57,308 nt of DNA from Bacillus sp. V3B (GTDB taxonomy: Bacteria > Bacillota > Bacilli > Bacillales > Cytobacillaceae). Positions 17,682-26,076 of the stretch are shown here, piece by piece. The stretch spans positions 1-57,308 of the forward strand of contig NZ_JAETXM010000022.1 of assembly GCF_024494465.1 (NCBI RefSeq). Reading direction: 5' to 3'. The position numbers and the translations under genes were made by a program. Position 1 is the first letter of the stretch, and the number at the start of each line of letters is the position of its first letter. The notes beneath the pieces are model-generated. The model did not search any database, had not been told where the DNA came from, and saw only the letters and a program-made list of their open reading frames with translations.

Positions 17682-17861
17682 CCTTTGGATATCTAAAGGG
17701 GTTTTTGTGTCGTCGCAAAGAAAAGTTGCTAAGTAGATTAAGGAAGAATTGTTCCGTTATAGGGCCATTTACTTGAATAACACTCAATAATGAAATCATT
17801 ATCTATGCTAAAATAAAGAGATAGATTTTTAAAAGAAACATAGCAAGTAGTGGGGGATAAA

Positions 17862-18326
17862 ATGAAAAAAGTAATAAAAACTGTTTTCGGTATAAGTTTC
17901 GTGTTTTATTTATTGGCATTAGTAGTTTTATTGTTCTTAGGTTCAAGAGGTTATATATGGACAGATTTATCATTGATAGAATATATAAAGAACTCTTCTA
18001 ATTTTGTACCATTTAAGACTATAAGTACATATATTACGGCAATATTTGATGGAAGTATGAATATGGATATACCTATAAAAAACCTCTTCGGTAACTTCTT
18101 TATGTTTTTGCCAATGGGAATTTATCTACCTTACTTTATAAAAAAGATTAATAAAATAAGTGTATTTACCATTTCGATGATTATATTGTTATTTGCTATT
18201 GAAGTAATACAAGTAATTACAAGAAGAGGAAGTTTTGATATTGATGATTTCATTCTTAATATGGTTGGTGCTTTGATAGGTTTTGGTATTTGGAAAACAA
18301 AAGTTGTTCAGAAGTTACTTAAATAG
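17862..18326 (+). CDS. VanZ-like membrane protein
   Basis: Membrane protein of 154 residues with about four to five hydrophobic segments. It carries the VanZ-type pattern LFGNFFMFLPMGIYLPYF near residue 78 and FDIDDFILNMVGALIGF near 125. VanZ homologues confer low-level teicoplanin tolerance in some systems, but most have no known role. The ATG at 17862 is used because GTGGGGGAT acts as its ribosome site. No vancomycin-resistance genes are nearby. Confidence 0.8.
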   Translation: MKKVIKTVFGISFVFYLLALVVLLFLGSRGYIWTDLSLIEYIKNSSNFVPFKTISTYITAIFDGSMNMDIPIKNLFGNFFMFLPMGIYLPYFIKKINKISVFTISMIILLFAIEVIQVITRRGSFDIDDFILNMVGALIGFGIWKTKVVQKLLK

Positions 18327-18389
18327 GTATCTTTAGTTCTTCAACTAGTTCTTCAACAAACGGGCGCATTTGTTGAAAAGATATAAAAG

Positions 18390-18430
18390 GACCATACATA
18401 TTAGTCAGGCTAATATATATGATCCTTTAT
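18390..18430 (+). terminator. hairpin after the VanZ-like gene
   Basis: AAGGACCAT pairs with ATGATCCTT (one mismatch) and ATTAG with CTAAT inside. TTTAT follows. Just before it, TTCAACAAA and TTTGTTGAA (18352-18377) form a second inverted pair around GGGCGC. Confidence 0.6.
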
Positions 18431-18589
18431 TTGTGTTATTAACGCAAAATAAGTATTAAAAAAGCGCAAAATAAATATAAAAGTTACATAAATATAGTTT
18501 AATATTTTCTCTAATTTTGTTTATTGTAGTGAACACCGAATGTATGAATTTATTTATTTTCGTATATTGAAAAGATTGGCTTAAGTTAC

Positions 18590-18668
18590 GTAATACTACC
18601 TTAAGGTCATTAACATAATCAGATATTATCGGTACTAAAAAAGGACCTTCGAACAAAGATCCTTTTTA
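18590..18668. repeat. terminator-containing repeat, copy A
   Basis: AACATAATCAGATATTATCG is followed by the hairpin AAAAGGA-CTT/AAAG-TCCTTTT. The whole module is repeated at 19226-19288 on the other side of the membrane-protein gene. Copy A lies downstream of that minus-strand gene and can serve as its terminator. The remainder of 18431-18590 shows nothing recognisable. Confidence 0.6.
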
Positions 18669-18708
18669 TTGTGTAATGAGTTTTTAAGCACCGTTAATGA
18701 GAGAACTT

Positions 18709-19155
18709 TTATTTTATAAATTTTTTATAATACATTAATAAAGTCATAAGCAGTAAAGGATCTATAGCAGCTGAATACCCTATATTCCACCACCCATAAT
18801 GAAAATACCCAAAAGGTTTTGGAAGTAATGTAATTAATTCATATGTTAATAATAATAATTCCCAATAGAAAAAGTAACGTATTTGTTTCCATAAGGAATT
18901 TCGGAATGGATACCAGTTTAAAAACATCATATTTACAGGCGGTATTAAAACTGTAACCGTGGGTAAATCTAACCAATCTACATTTTGAGTAAAGTACCAA
19001 TATCCGTGATATTTTATGTCAACATACCCATCAAAAAGGATTTGGAAAGCAACAGTAAACATCCACACGTGTGCTATCTGCTTAGATGATAATATTTTAT
19101 TTGTTTTGAAAGCAATTAAATTAAAAAGAACAATACTAACAATGAGTATAATCAT
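18709..19155 (-). CDS. CBO0543-family membrane protein
   Basis: Membrane protein of 148 residues with about four hydrophobic segments and many aromatic residues (GYWYF, FLNWYPFRNSLWKQIRYFFYW, GYFHYGWWNIGYSAAID). This composition matches the small CBO0543 family of Bacillus and Clostridium, whose function is unknown. It is flanked on both sides by copies of the same terminator-bearing repeat. No partner genes are adjacent. Confidence 0.65.
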   Translation of the reverse strand: MIILIVSIVLFNLIAFKTNKILSSKQIAHVWMFTVAFQILFDGYVDIKYHGYWYFTQNVDWLDLPTVTVLIPPVNMMFLNWYPFRNSLWKQIRYFFYWELLLLTYELITLLPKPFGYFHYGWWNIGYSAAIDPLLLMTLLMYYKKFIK

Positions 19156-19225
19156 AAAATCCTTTTTTTATCAATAATTATTTCCATTACCTTATTCAAT
19201 TATTCTGTTTTATTAGTTGATTTAA

Positions 19226-19288
19226 TTAACATAAGCGATGTTATCGGTATTGAAAAAGGATCTTCGATTGGAAGATCCTTTTTCATAC
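19226..19288. repeat. terminator-containing repeat, copy B
   Basis: AACATAAGCGATGTTATCGG leads into a perfect hairpin AAAAAGGATCTTC/GAAGATCCTTTTT. It matches copy A (18590-18668) through the leader and into the hairpin in the same orientation. No plus-strand gene ends just upstream of copy B, so its function as a terminator here is unclear. Confidence 0.6.
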
Positions 19289-19384
19289 TGCTAATTCACC
19301 TATATCCACTTGTAGTTTAAGTTTAGTAATAAATATAGGAATTTATTGGAATACTAAATATTATCTGATAATGTGGAGGAAATC

Positions 19385-19657
19385 ATGCTCGAAAAAGGGA
19401 AAATTAACTCCGGTGAATTTCAAATATTAGTGATCACATTTACGATAGGAACTGCAATTCTTAATCTACTTGCTTTACTTGCAACTTCAGCAAAGCAGGA
19501 TGCCTGGATTTCTTCTGCTTTAACGACTTTCATCAGTTTATTTTTTATATTCATATTTAACCAATTAGCTGCCCTTTATCCATCTATGACTTATATCGAA
19601 GTTAATGAAAAAATATTTGGGAAATGGATTGACAAAATCGCACATTCAAATCATTGA
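19385..19657 (+). pseudogene. truncated GerAB-type spore germination permease
   Basis: The first 75 or so residues match the N-terminus of GerAB-family germinant-receptor permeases (KINSGEFQILVITFTIGTA, AKQDAWISSALTTF, YIEVNEKIFGKWI). That is two membrane segments of the usual ten. The frame then ends after about 90 residues, against about 365 for an intact protein. The GGAGG before the ATG is intact. No gerAA or gerAC partner is present, so this is a remnant of a lost receptor operon. The sequence to 19800 shows no clear continuation. Confidence 0.8.
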
Positions 19658-19815
19658 TTAACAAGGGTTCAGAACTCGTTTGAGGAATGGAAGGAAAGGT
19701 TGTGAAGGGTTATGAATCAATTAAAAGATATGCAGCCACGAGTCTTCTGAAGAAGCCTGCAACGTTGATAAATCAACCATATATAAAAACCTGCATAAAC
19801 GATAAAAAATGAACA

Positions 19816-19854
19816 CAAGCCAATCCCTTACGGTTCAAGAGATTGGCTCTTTTG
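19816..19854 (+). terminator. intrinsic terminator downstream of the gerAB remnant
   Basis: AGCCAATCCCTT pairs with AAGAGATTGGCT (one mismatch) and TTTT follows. Probably the original terminator of the lost germination operon. Confidence 0.75.
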
Positions 19855-19948
19855 CTAGCTGCTAATAGTTGACTTTATGTTAAATAGGTTTGTATACGGT
19901 ATTCATGTAATTATGGGAGATCTTGTTCAACAAGTAGGTTTTTTCAAT

Positions 19949-19999
19949 AAAATAATGCAAAAAAGGACTTATCCTGAGAGTCCCTTTTTGCATTATTTT
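19949..19999. terminator. 51-base near-perfect inverted repeat
   Basis: Arms of 21 bases (AAAATAATGC..., 19949-19969 and 19979-19999) have one mismatch and a 9-base loop. A/T runs at the base of the stem would make it a bidirectional terminator, but no gene ends next to it. It isolates the DUF3231 gene from upstream transcription. Confidence 0.6.
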
Positions 20000-20081
20000 A
20001 GATAGGTTGTTCATTTATATTTTCCACCGTTTAGGAAATATTATTCCATAATGTATTACTTTAAAATAGGAGGTTGTTCCA

Positions 20082-21086
20082 ATGGAGGATAAAACAAATA
20101 TCCCTTTAACTGCTGCGGAAATGTCTGGTTTATGGACTCAATACATGGGCGATACAATAGCTGTTTGTGTGAATAGCTATTTCTTAGAAAAAGTAGAAGA
20201 TGAAGAAATACGTCCTATTATTGAATGGACACTCGATACAGCAAAAGAGAATGTTTCCATCATGCAGGAACTGTTTCAAAAAGAGAATTTCCCGATACCC
20301 ATTGGATTTACGGAACAAGATGTCAATACAAAAGCTCCAAGACTTTTTACAGATACATTTTTCTTAAAGTATTTAAGTCAAATGGCTGTATCTGCAATGA
20401 CAGCCAGCAGTGCAGGACTAACAGTTGCGACACGTCCAGATGTTGTTACTTTTCATAAACGTATATTGAATAAAGGGGTTGAATTGCGGAACAGAACACG
20501 TGATTTAATGCTAAAACAAGGGATTTATGTAAAACCGCCTTATATACCTATTCCTGATAAGGTCGATTTTATAGAAAAACAACATTATTTAACTGGTTTT
20601 TTGGGGAAAAAGAGGTCTATTAATTCACAAGAAATCACTCATTTATACTTAAACACTCTAATAAATGCTATCGGTAAAGAAATAGTAACGGGCTTTGGCC
20701 AGACTGCTCAAAACGAAGATGTAAAACAGTATTTTTTAAGAGGGAAAGAACTTGCCCAAAAATATGTAGATACATTTAGCAATTTTTTAACCAAAGAGGA
20801 TCTGCCTGCCCCTATAAGTTCAGGTTCGGCTGTTTTAGATACAACCGCAAGTATTTTTTCAGATAAACTAATGATGTTTCATGTTACAACTATGGTTGCA
20901 ACAGGAATTGGATATTATGGAATGGCATTAGCAGCAAGTCCAAGGAGAGATTTAGGACTTAAATATATATCAATAATTCCAGAAGTCGCACTGTATGTCG
21001 AAGATGGAGTCAATATTATGATTAAACACGGCTGGATGGAGGAACCTCCACAAGCAGTCGACCATGACAAGTTAATACAGAATTAA
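20082..21086 (+). CDS. DUF3231 family protein
   Basis: Helical protein of 334 residues made of two homologous halves (about 1-165 and 175-330). Each opens with a segment such as LTAAEMSGLWTQYMGDTIA or INSQEITHLYLNTLINAIG and contains a Phe/Met-rich helix near AVSAMTASSAGLTVATRPD. This is the DUF3231 layout of Bacillus. Members are often spore or stress associated and have no assigned activity. The ATG follows AGGAGGTTGTTCCA. It is followed directly by a broken gene. Confidence 0.8.
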   Translation: MEDKTNIPLTAAEMSGLWTQYMGDTIAVCVNSYFLEKVEDEEIRPIIEWTLDTAKENVSIMQELFQKENFPIPIGFTEQDVNTKAPRLFTDTFFLKYLSQMAVSAMTASSAGLTVATRPDVVTFHKRILNKGVELRNRTRDLMLKQGIYVKPPYIPIPDKVDFIEKQHYLTGFLGKKRSINSQEITHLYLNTLINAIGKEIVTGFGQTAQNEDVKQYFLRGKELAQKYVDTFSNFLTKEDLPAPISSGSAVLDTTASIFSDKLMMFHVTTMVATGIGYYGMALAASPRRDLGLKYISIIPEVALYVEDGVNIMIKHGWMEEPPQAVDHDKLIQN

Positions 21087-21090
21087 TGCT

Positions 21091-21264
21091 ATGAATCCCT
21101 ATGAAAAATTATTATGGAGCATTGCTCTTCCTGGCTTCGGCTAGTTATTAAATGGCAAATATGTAAAGGGCATTATACTCATCTTGTTGGAGTTTGTGGT
21201 CAATGTTCAAGCAAATTTTAATGAAGTGATTAGATTAAGGGGTAGTACCAACATTTTGACTTAA
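21091..21264 (+). pseudogene. broken small membrane-protein gene
   Basis: The frame reads MNPYEKLLWSIALPGFG, a TAG stop (21142-21144) where relatives have glutamine (LPGFGQLLNGK), then LLNGKYVKGIILILLEF and NVQANFNEVIRLR before degenerating. The motif is that of a common small Bacillus membrane protein of unknown function. A single substitution could have started the decay. It lies four bases after the DUF3231 stop, so it may once have been co-transcribed. Nothing else is visible up to 21640. Confidence 0.65.
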
Positions 21265-21652
21265 AACCCATGTTAAGACATTTTCTGGTAAAAAATAGTA
21301 TTTTTCCTTACTCTAAGCTAAATCCCTTTAACTTGAATAGCTTTGTGACAAGGGAATTACATTTAGGGAAGGATTAAGGGAACTAAAATCATCTATTTTA
21401 CAACCATTACATGGTTAGTATTTAACTTCCCTAAAATGGTCGTTAAAGAGAAATTGTTTATTTATCAAGGGTTTTGTCCTTAGCGTGGGAAATATGATAA
21501 ATGGTTGGTAATACCCCTATTAGTATGATCTTATTAAAGTATACCAGTTAATGAAAACTATAGTTTATTCAAGAATAGGGCGCGATTGTGAAGGATTACA
21601 GGTGGAAGATGATCCAAGTTTTTTATAAAAGAATGCTTCAATTGAATATATT

Positions 21653-21700
21653 AAAAGCTTGTTTTGATCAATCTTTTTTCAAAACAAGCTTTTTCATTTT
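21653..21700 (+). terminator. strong intrinsic terminator
   Basis: A perfect 14-bp stem AAAAGCTTGTTTTG (21653-21666 with 21680-21693) has a 13-base loop and a T-rich tail. It closes the DUF3231 region. Confidence 0.85.
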
Positions 21701-21816
21701 TTCATCAGGGTTATTAGTATCAATTTGATCCAACTTTATTTTAGCGATTTAATACTGCATCATACGTTTGTTTATGCCTAAATATTAAAAAAGTAAAATA
21801 AATAATTCTCGAGGAT

Positions 21817-21845
21817 TTGACAACAACTATTTTTTTATTTAAAAT
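21817..21845 (+). promoter_or_regulatory. SigA-type promoter of the nitroreductase gene
   Basis: TTGACA (21817-21822), 17 bases, TAAAAT (21840-21845). The repeated word TCGAG at 21809-21813, 21858-21862 and 21895-21899 around the promoter hints at a regulator site, but I cannot name it. Confidence 0.65.
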
Positions 21846-21920
21846 TACTATTAATTCGAGATATATTTATTGAAGATATTTTGAATCGAGGCATTTTAAA
21901 AATTGGGAGGAATAAGTGTT

Positions 21921-22520
21921 ATGACAAAAGATTTTTACACTGTATTGAAAGAAAGACGTTCTTACTATGGGATTAATAAAGAGGTACGGATCTCTGATGA
22001 AAGAATTAAAGAAATTGTTGAATTTGCTGCAAAATATACTCCATCTGCTTTCAACTCTCAAACGGCACGTCTTGTTGTATTGACAGGAGAAGCACATAAT
22101 AGATTATGGGATATTACGACTGAAACATTAAGAAAAGTGGTTGGAGAAGGTGATTTTGAAGGAACTCAACAAAAAATGGATTCCTTTAAAGCTGGATATG
22201 GAACTGTATTATTCTTTGAAGACGAAGCAGTAGTGAAATCTCTTCAAGAACAATTTGCTTTATATGCTGATAACTTCCCAGTCTGGTCAAACCAAGCATC
22301 AGGTATGCACCAATTAGTGGTATGGACAGCATTAGAAGCAGAAGGGTTAGGAGCATCTTTACAGCACTATAATCCACTAATTGATGACGAAGTAAAAAAA
22401 GAATGGAATATTCCAGGGAACTGGAAATTGATTGCCCAAATGCCATTTGGTAACCCAACTTCTCCAGTGGGCGAAAAAGAATTCCAACCACTTGAAGATC
22501 GTGTTAAATTTTATAAATAA
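21921..22520 (+). CDS. nitroreductase family protein
   Basis: FMN-dependent NAD(P)H oxidoreductase of the nitroreductase superfamily, 199 residues. It shows the FMN-phosphate-binding start KERRSYYGI, the segment YTPSAFNSQTARLVVL, and LEAEGLGASLQHY near the second flavin contact. Related Bacillus proteins (YfhC/YdgI group) respond to quinone or electrophile stress, so a detoxifying role is likely. I use the ATG at 21921, ten bases after GGAGG. Monocistronic, with its own promoter and terminator. Confidence 0.85.
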   Translation: MTKDFYTVLKERRSYYGINKEVRISDERIKEIVEFAAKYTPSAFNSQTARLVVLTGEAHNRLWDITTETLRKVVGEGDFEGTQQKMDSFKAGYGTVLFFEDEAVVKSLQEQFALYADNFPVWSNQASGMHQLVVWTALEAEGLGASLQHYNPLIDDEVKKEWNIPGNWKLIAQMPFGNPTSPVGEKEFQPLEDRVKFYK

Positions 22521-22580
22521 TTTGAACAGGAAGAGAAGTACCTTTTCATCTCTCCCTTAATAACAAATAGTAGATTTACT

Positions 22581-22618
22581 AAAAGTCTGGTGAGGATTGA
22601 TAGCCCATCAGACTTTTT
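22581..22618 (+). terminator. intrinsic terminator of the nitroreductase gene
   Basis: A 12-bp stem AAAAGTCTGGTG with CATCAGACTTTT (one G-T) is followed by T residues. Between here and 22839 only a 26-codon open stretch (22668-22748) looks faintly coding. I regard it as a possible relic. Confidence 0.85.
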
Positions 22619-22839
22619 TGAGTTCATCTGATCATAAGTATGTAAGGATTGTTCATTGCATTTAGGGATGCTTTCCAGTGTAGGTGTGACGAAAAGACAA
22701 AAGCGAAACTCGGTATTTATTGAAGGATTAAAACAAGAAAGTATATAGATTCATGTTGGTTTCATTTTGGTTGGTTTTGGCTTAGTCAGAATGGAATAAT
22801 ATTAAGAAACTGACAAACCCTAAAGAAAAGGGTGATAAA

Positions 22840-23184
22840 ATGAAAAGAATCATATTTGCTTTATTGTTTTGCGCAGTATCAAGCTTGGGGATTTCAGCAA
22901 CAACCCCATTTAATACAAATTATATGGTTCATGCAGAAAAGGAAACTCCACCGTATGCAAAGTGGGGAAACCTGGCTGTTCAAAAAACAACAGAAAAGTA
23001 TCCAAACACAAAGGTAGTAGATTATTTACACGTTGGCAAGGAAAATAAGGATAAGACTGCAATTGAAAAATTCAAACTCTGGTTAAAAAGTGAAAACAAG
23101 GAATTTGGTGTCTTTGTGAATATTGAATTTGATAAAAGTACAGAACAAATCGTCAATATTACATTCAAAGAAGTATCCCAATGA
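22840..23184 (+). CDS. secreted DUF3889 protein (YqzG-like)
   Basis: Small exported protein of 114 residues. A signal peptide (basic MKR, hydrophobic core to about 20, probable cleavage after VHA near 32) precedes a DUF3889 domain with YAKWGNLAVQKTTEKYPNTKVVDYLHVG and FKLWLKSENKEFGVFVNI. B. subtilis YqzG and YqzC share it. The function is unknown. The ATG follows AAAGGGTGAT. It has its own strong terminator. Confidence 0.85.
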   Translation: MKRIIFALLFCAVSSLGISATTPFNTNYMVHAEKETPPYAKWGNLAVQKTTEKYPNTKVVDYLHVGKENKDKTAIEKFKLWLKSENKEFGVFVNIEFDKSTEQIVNITFKEVSQ

Positions 23185-23265
23185 CGGGTGTACTAATGAC
23201 CTATAGATGATTTGTCAGTCGTTGGACTGGGTATCAAAGTGAAACAACTTTTAATAAAGTTATTT

Positions 23266-23317
23266 AAAACACGAAGAAATTGCTTGAAAGAAGAAGCAAT
23301 TTCTTCGTGTTTTTTTG
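23266..23317 (+). terminator. very strong intrinsic terminator
   Basis: Perfect 20-bp arms (23266-23285 with 23293-23312) have a 7-base loop and TTTTTTT. Ends the DUF3889 transcript. Confidence 0.92.
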
Positions 23318-23483
23318 ATTATTTCTTGAAACCTGTGGCAGGGTACTGTTATTTTCCATATCCAAGCTATCTTCATGATCATTTGTTTATTTTGACTTTC
23401 TTATGTTGAAAATTTTTTAAGTATAGAAAAAAATGGGGATACTGCAAATGTAGAATAAAATACAGTGCAGAGGGGATGATTTT

Positions 23484-23990
23484 ATGACTTCGGAAAGTAG
23501 GAATCCAAGGAAGCAAGGAAGTATGGTGACTCAATCTTCATATTTGAGTCGTAATCTATGGTCTGGCCTTTTGTTCGGTATTAGTTTAGTTGCTTTTATT
23601 GATGAGACCGTTTTTCATCAGTTATTACACTGGCATCATTTCTATGATAAATCTACAACCAATATGGGACTGGTATCAGATGGTTTGTTTCATGCCTTTA
23701 GCTGGTTTGCAACCGTGGGTTCTTTGTTCATGGTTGCTGATCTTCGCCGTCGGAAAGGGTGGTGGGTTAGGAAATGGTTAGGAGGTGTGTTGCTCGGATC
23801 GGGAGTTTTCCAGTTGTATGACGGTACGATCCAACATAAGCTTATGGGACTTCACCAGATTCGCTATCACGTAAATATTCTCCCTTATGACCTCGTATGG
23901 AATATCATTGCCATTGCGATGATTGTAGCGGGTGCCATCCTTATCATTCGTAAACATCGTCCATCAAAACAAGTGGAGGTGGTCAGTTAA
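23484..23990 (+). CDS. DUF2243 membrane protein
   Basis: Membrane protein of 168 residues with four hydrophobic segments. Family landmarks are GISLVAFIDETVFHQLLHWHHFYD (about 32-55, many histidines), SDGLFHAFSW and LYDGTIQHKLMGLHQIRY. The conserved His and Asp residues suggest a metal or heme environment, but no activity is established. The stop codon at 23988-23990 is followed at once by the ctaG-like start, and this DUF2243-CtaG pair is common, so they probably work together. Confidence 0.85.
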   Translation: MTSESRNPRKQGSMVTQSSYLSRNLWSGLLFGISLVAFIDETVFHQLLHWHHFYDKSTTNMGLVSDGLFHAFSWFATVGSLFMVADLRRRKGWWVRKWLGGVLLGSGVFQLYDGTIQHKLMGLHQIRYHVNILPYDLVWNIIAIAMIVAGAILIIRKHRPSKQVEVVS

Positions 23991-24794
23991 ATGCCTATGC
24001 ATAATTATTTAGCTCATGGCAGTGACATATTCCCCCACCTTATCTTAGTATTCGTGTTCATGCTAGTAGTAAGTTTATATATTTTGGCGGTGATCGTATC
24101 CAATCGTCGCTATAAAAAATGGCTCTTGTACCGTACGTTTTTCTGGATTTTGGGTGTTTTGTGTATTGCGATGGTAGTCGTTGGACCTATAGCAGATCAG
24201 TCCCATCAGGATTTCACTGTGCATATGATCGGTCATTTACTTCTAGGAATGCTCGCGCCACTCCTTATAGTATTAGCTGCCCCTATGACTCTCCTATTAC
24301 GAACACTCAATGTTACTCTTACACGAGATCTTTCACGCTTGTTGAAAAGTTGGCCAGTGCATATTTACAGTCATCCGATTGTCGCTTCCATCCTTAATAT
24401 TGGAGGTCTTTGGGTACTCTATACGACCGAATTATATGCACAAATGCAGCATAATATCCTACTTCATATATTGATCCATCTACATATATTCTTTGCTGGC
24501 TATCTTTTTACTGTGTCCATGATTTATATTGACCCGATCGTACATAGAAAGAGTTTCACCTACCGTGCCATTGTGATGGTGATCGCTTTAGCAGGTCATG
24601 GTATTTTAACGAAGTATACCTACGCCCATCCACCTAAGGGTGTACCCGCCTTGCAAGCTGAAAATGGGGCCATGTTAATGTACTATGGTGGAGATGCTAT
24701 TGATCTTATTCTTATTTTTATTTTTTGCTTCCAATGGTATAGAGCAATGCGACCACGAGAACCATTCCGTTATGAATCACTCCATATACAATGA
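23991..24794 (+). CDS. cytochrome c oxidase assembly protein, CtaG (Caa3) family
   Basis: Membrane protein of 267 residues with about seven segments and conserved histidines (VHMIGHLLLGMLAPLL near 78, LHILIHLHIFFAGYLF near 158, AGHGILTKY near 207). CtaG-type proteins help mature the copper site of caa3 oxidase. No oxidase genes are nearby, so this may be a paralogue with another copper task. Ribosome site GGAGGTGG lies in the end of the DUF2243 gene. A second in-frame ATG at 23997 is also possible. Confidence 0.85.
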   Translation: MPMHNYLAHGSDIFPHLILVFVFMLVVSLYILAVIVSNRRYKKWLLYRTFFWILGVLCIAMVVVGPIADQSHQDFTVHMIGHLLLGMLAPLLIVLAAPMTLLLRTLNVTLTRDLSRLLKSWPVHIYSHPIVASILNIGGLWVLYTTELYAQMQHNILLHILIHLHIFFAGYLFTVSMIYIDPIVHRKSFTYRAIVMVIALAGHGILTKYTYAHPPKGVPALQAENGAMLMYYGGDAIDLILIFIFCFQWYRAMRPREPFRYESLHIQ

Positions 24795-24955
24795 AGTCAT
24801 TGTACTTTTTATTAATGTATGAACCTACACCTTCTTTAGATGCTATGACAAAAGAGCAAATTCAGCAGTTGATCTTCGCACAACAAAAGTTAAAAATAAC
24901 CTTGTTATTTCAGTTTGTAGACAAAAGGGGTTCTTTTTTTCATAAGTCAAATTAA
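24791..24955 (+). CDS. possible 54-residue protein coupled to the ctaG-like gene
   Basis: The ATG overlaps the upstream stop codon in an ATGA junction, typical of translational coupling. The product would be MKSLYFLLMYEPTPSLDAMT followed by KEQIQQLIFAQQKLK and a short basic tail. I recognise no family. It may be a real small subunit, a remnant, or chance. The sequence from 24956 to 25159 is AT-rich promoter DNA without a gene. Confidence 0.3.
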   Translation: MKSLYFLLMYEPTPSLDAMTKEQIQQLIFAQQKLKITLLFQFVDKRGSFFHKSN

Positions 24956-25159
24956 TCCCGAAAACGAATGGAAAATGCCGTGGTTGTTAAATATCCTTTA
25001 TAGTCGTATAATTTATAATAGAGATATTCTATTTATTATTTTTCTTTTTAAATACGGTGCGGTTTTTCAGAACGTGCATTTGATTTAATAAAATGGATTA
25101 GTTGATACGAATAAACAAAGATCTTTCGTGTATTTATAGAATAGAGGGAGGCTTACAGG

Positions 25160-25987
25160 GTGAGCGAAACAACCTATTTAAATAGTGATGCTAGAAATGT
25201 GTTAAAGGCGACAAGTAGGACTTTCTATATCCCGATTAGTCACCTAGCGCAAGGCTTACAAGAAGCAGTTGCGTCTGCCTACTTATGTATGAGAGCCATT
25301 GACGAGATAGAAGATCACCCCGAACTCCTGCCAACATCTAAAAGCCATCTATTACTCTCCATCAGTCAAATCTTGCAAAGACAACCTTTTAATGAGGAAG
25401 AGTTAATGGATTTACTTGATCCTTATAAATCCCAGCTACCTAAAGTTACTAGACAACTTGGTGACTGGATAAAAATTTGTCCACCGACAATTGTAGAGAG
25501 TATATTGGATGCGACATCAACTATGGCAGAGGGTATGGCTGAATGGGTTAATCGAGGATGGCAGATTAAGAATGAAGAAGATTTAGATCAGTATACTTAC
25601 TATGTTGCAGGTTTAGTTGGGGTCATGCTCACGGATATTTGGAAGTGGTATGATGATACGGACGCAGATAAAGATTTGGGTATCGCGTTTGGACGTGGCC
25701 TACAAGCAGTTAATATCCTTCGGAATCATCATGAAGATAAGGACAGAGGTGTAAGCTTCTTTCCAGAAGGATGGGAATTAGAAGATATGTTTTCCTATGC
25801 CCGTCGCAATCTTAAATTGGCTGATCTTTATGTAAAAGATATTAAAAATAGTAGTATCCTTAAATTTTGTCAGATTCCATTGGCTCTTGCGCATGGTACG
25901 CTTGGAGCTTTAGTAGAAGGAAAAGAAAAAATGAGTAAAGTAGAAGTACTTAAAGTTGTTAGTCAAGTAGTAACGAAATCAAAATGA
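25160..25987 (+). CDS. squalene/phytoene synthase-like protein
   Basis: Class I isoprenoid synthase fold of 275 residues, related to enzymes that join two C15 or C20 diphosphates head to head. The first Asp-rich motif is present (CMRAIDEIEDH, D48-x3-D52). The second reads NILRNHHEDKDRG (185-197), so the usual Asp after Arg188 is Asn189 while D193 is kept. No carotenoid desaturase or other isoprenoid gene is adjacent, so the product is uncertain. The GTG start follows GAGGGAGG. Strong terminator downstream. Confidence 0.82.
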   Translation: MSETTYLNSDARNVLKATSRTFYIPISHLAQGLQEAVASAYLCMRAIDEIEDHPELLPTSKSHLLLSISQILQRQPFNEEELMDLLDPYKSQLPKVTRQLGDWIKICPPTIVESILDATSTMAEGMAEWVNRGWQIKNEEDLDQYTYYVAGLVGVMLTDIWKWYDDTDADKDLGIAFGRGLQAVNILRNHHEDKDRGVSFFPEGWELEDMFSYARRNLKLADLYVKDIKNSSILKFCQIPLALAHGTLGALVEGKEKMSKVEVLKVVSQVVTKSK

Positions 25988-26002
25988 AAATATATGAAGA
26001 GT

Positions 26003-26058
26003 AACGTCCCCTCTAACTTAGTTGTTAAAGATCTAAGTGAAGGGGGCGTTTTTTTTGC
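26003..26058. terminator. intrinsic terminator between convergent genes
   Basis: AACGTCCCCT...ACTTAG pairs with CTAAGT...AGGGGGCGTT (26003-26021 with 26033-26050), followed by eight T. It ends the synthase gene and faces the MFS gene on the other strand. Confidence 0.88.
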
Positions 26059-26076
26059 TTTTTCTAATTTTAATCT

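Noticed and set aside
17850-17861. GTG start for the VanZ-like gene
   Set aside because: GTGGGGGAT serves as ribosome site for the ATG at 17862.
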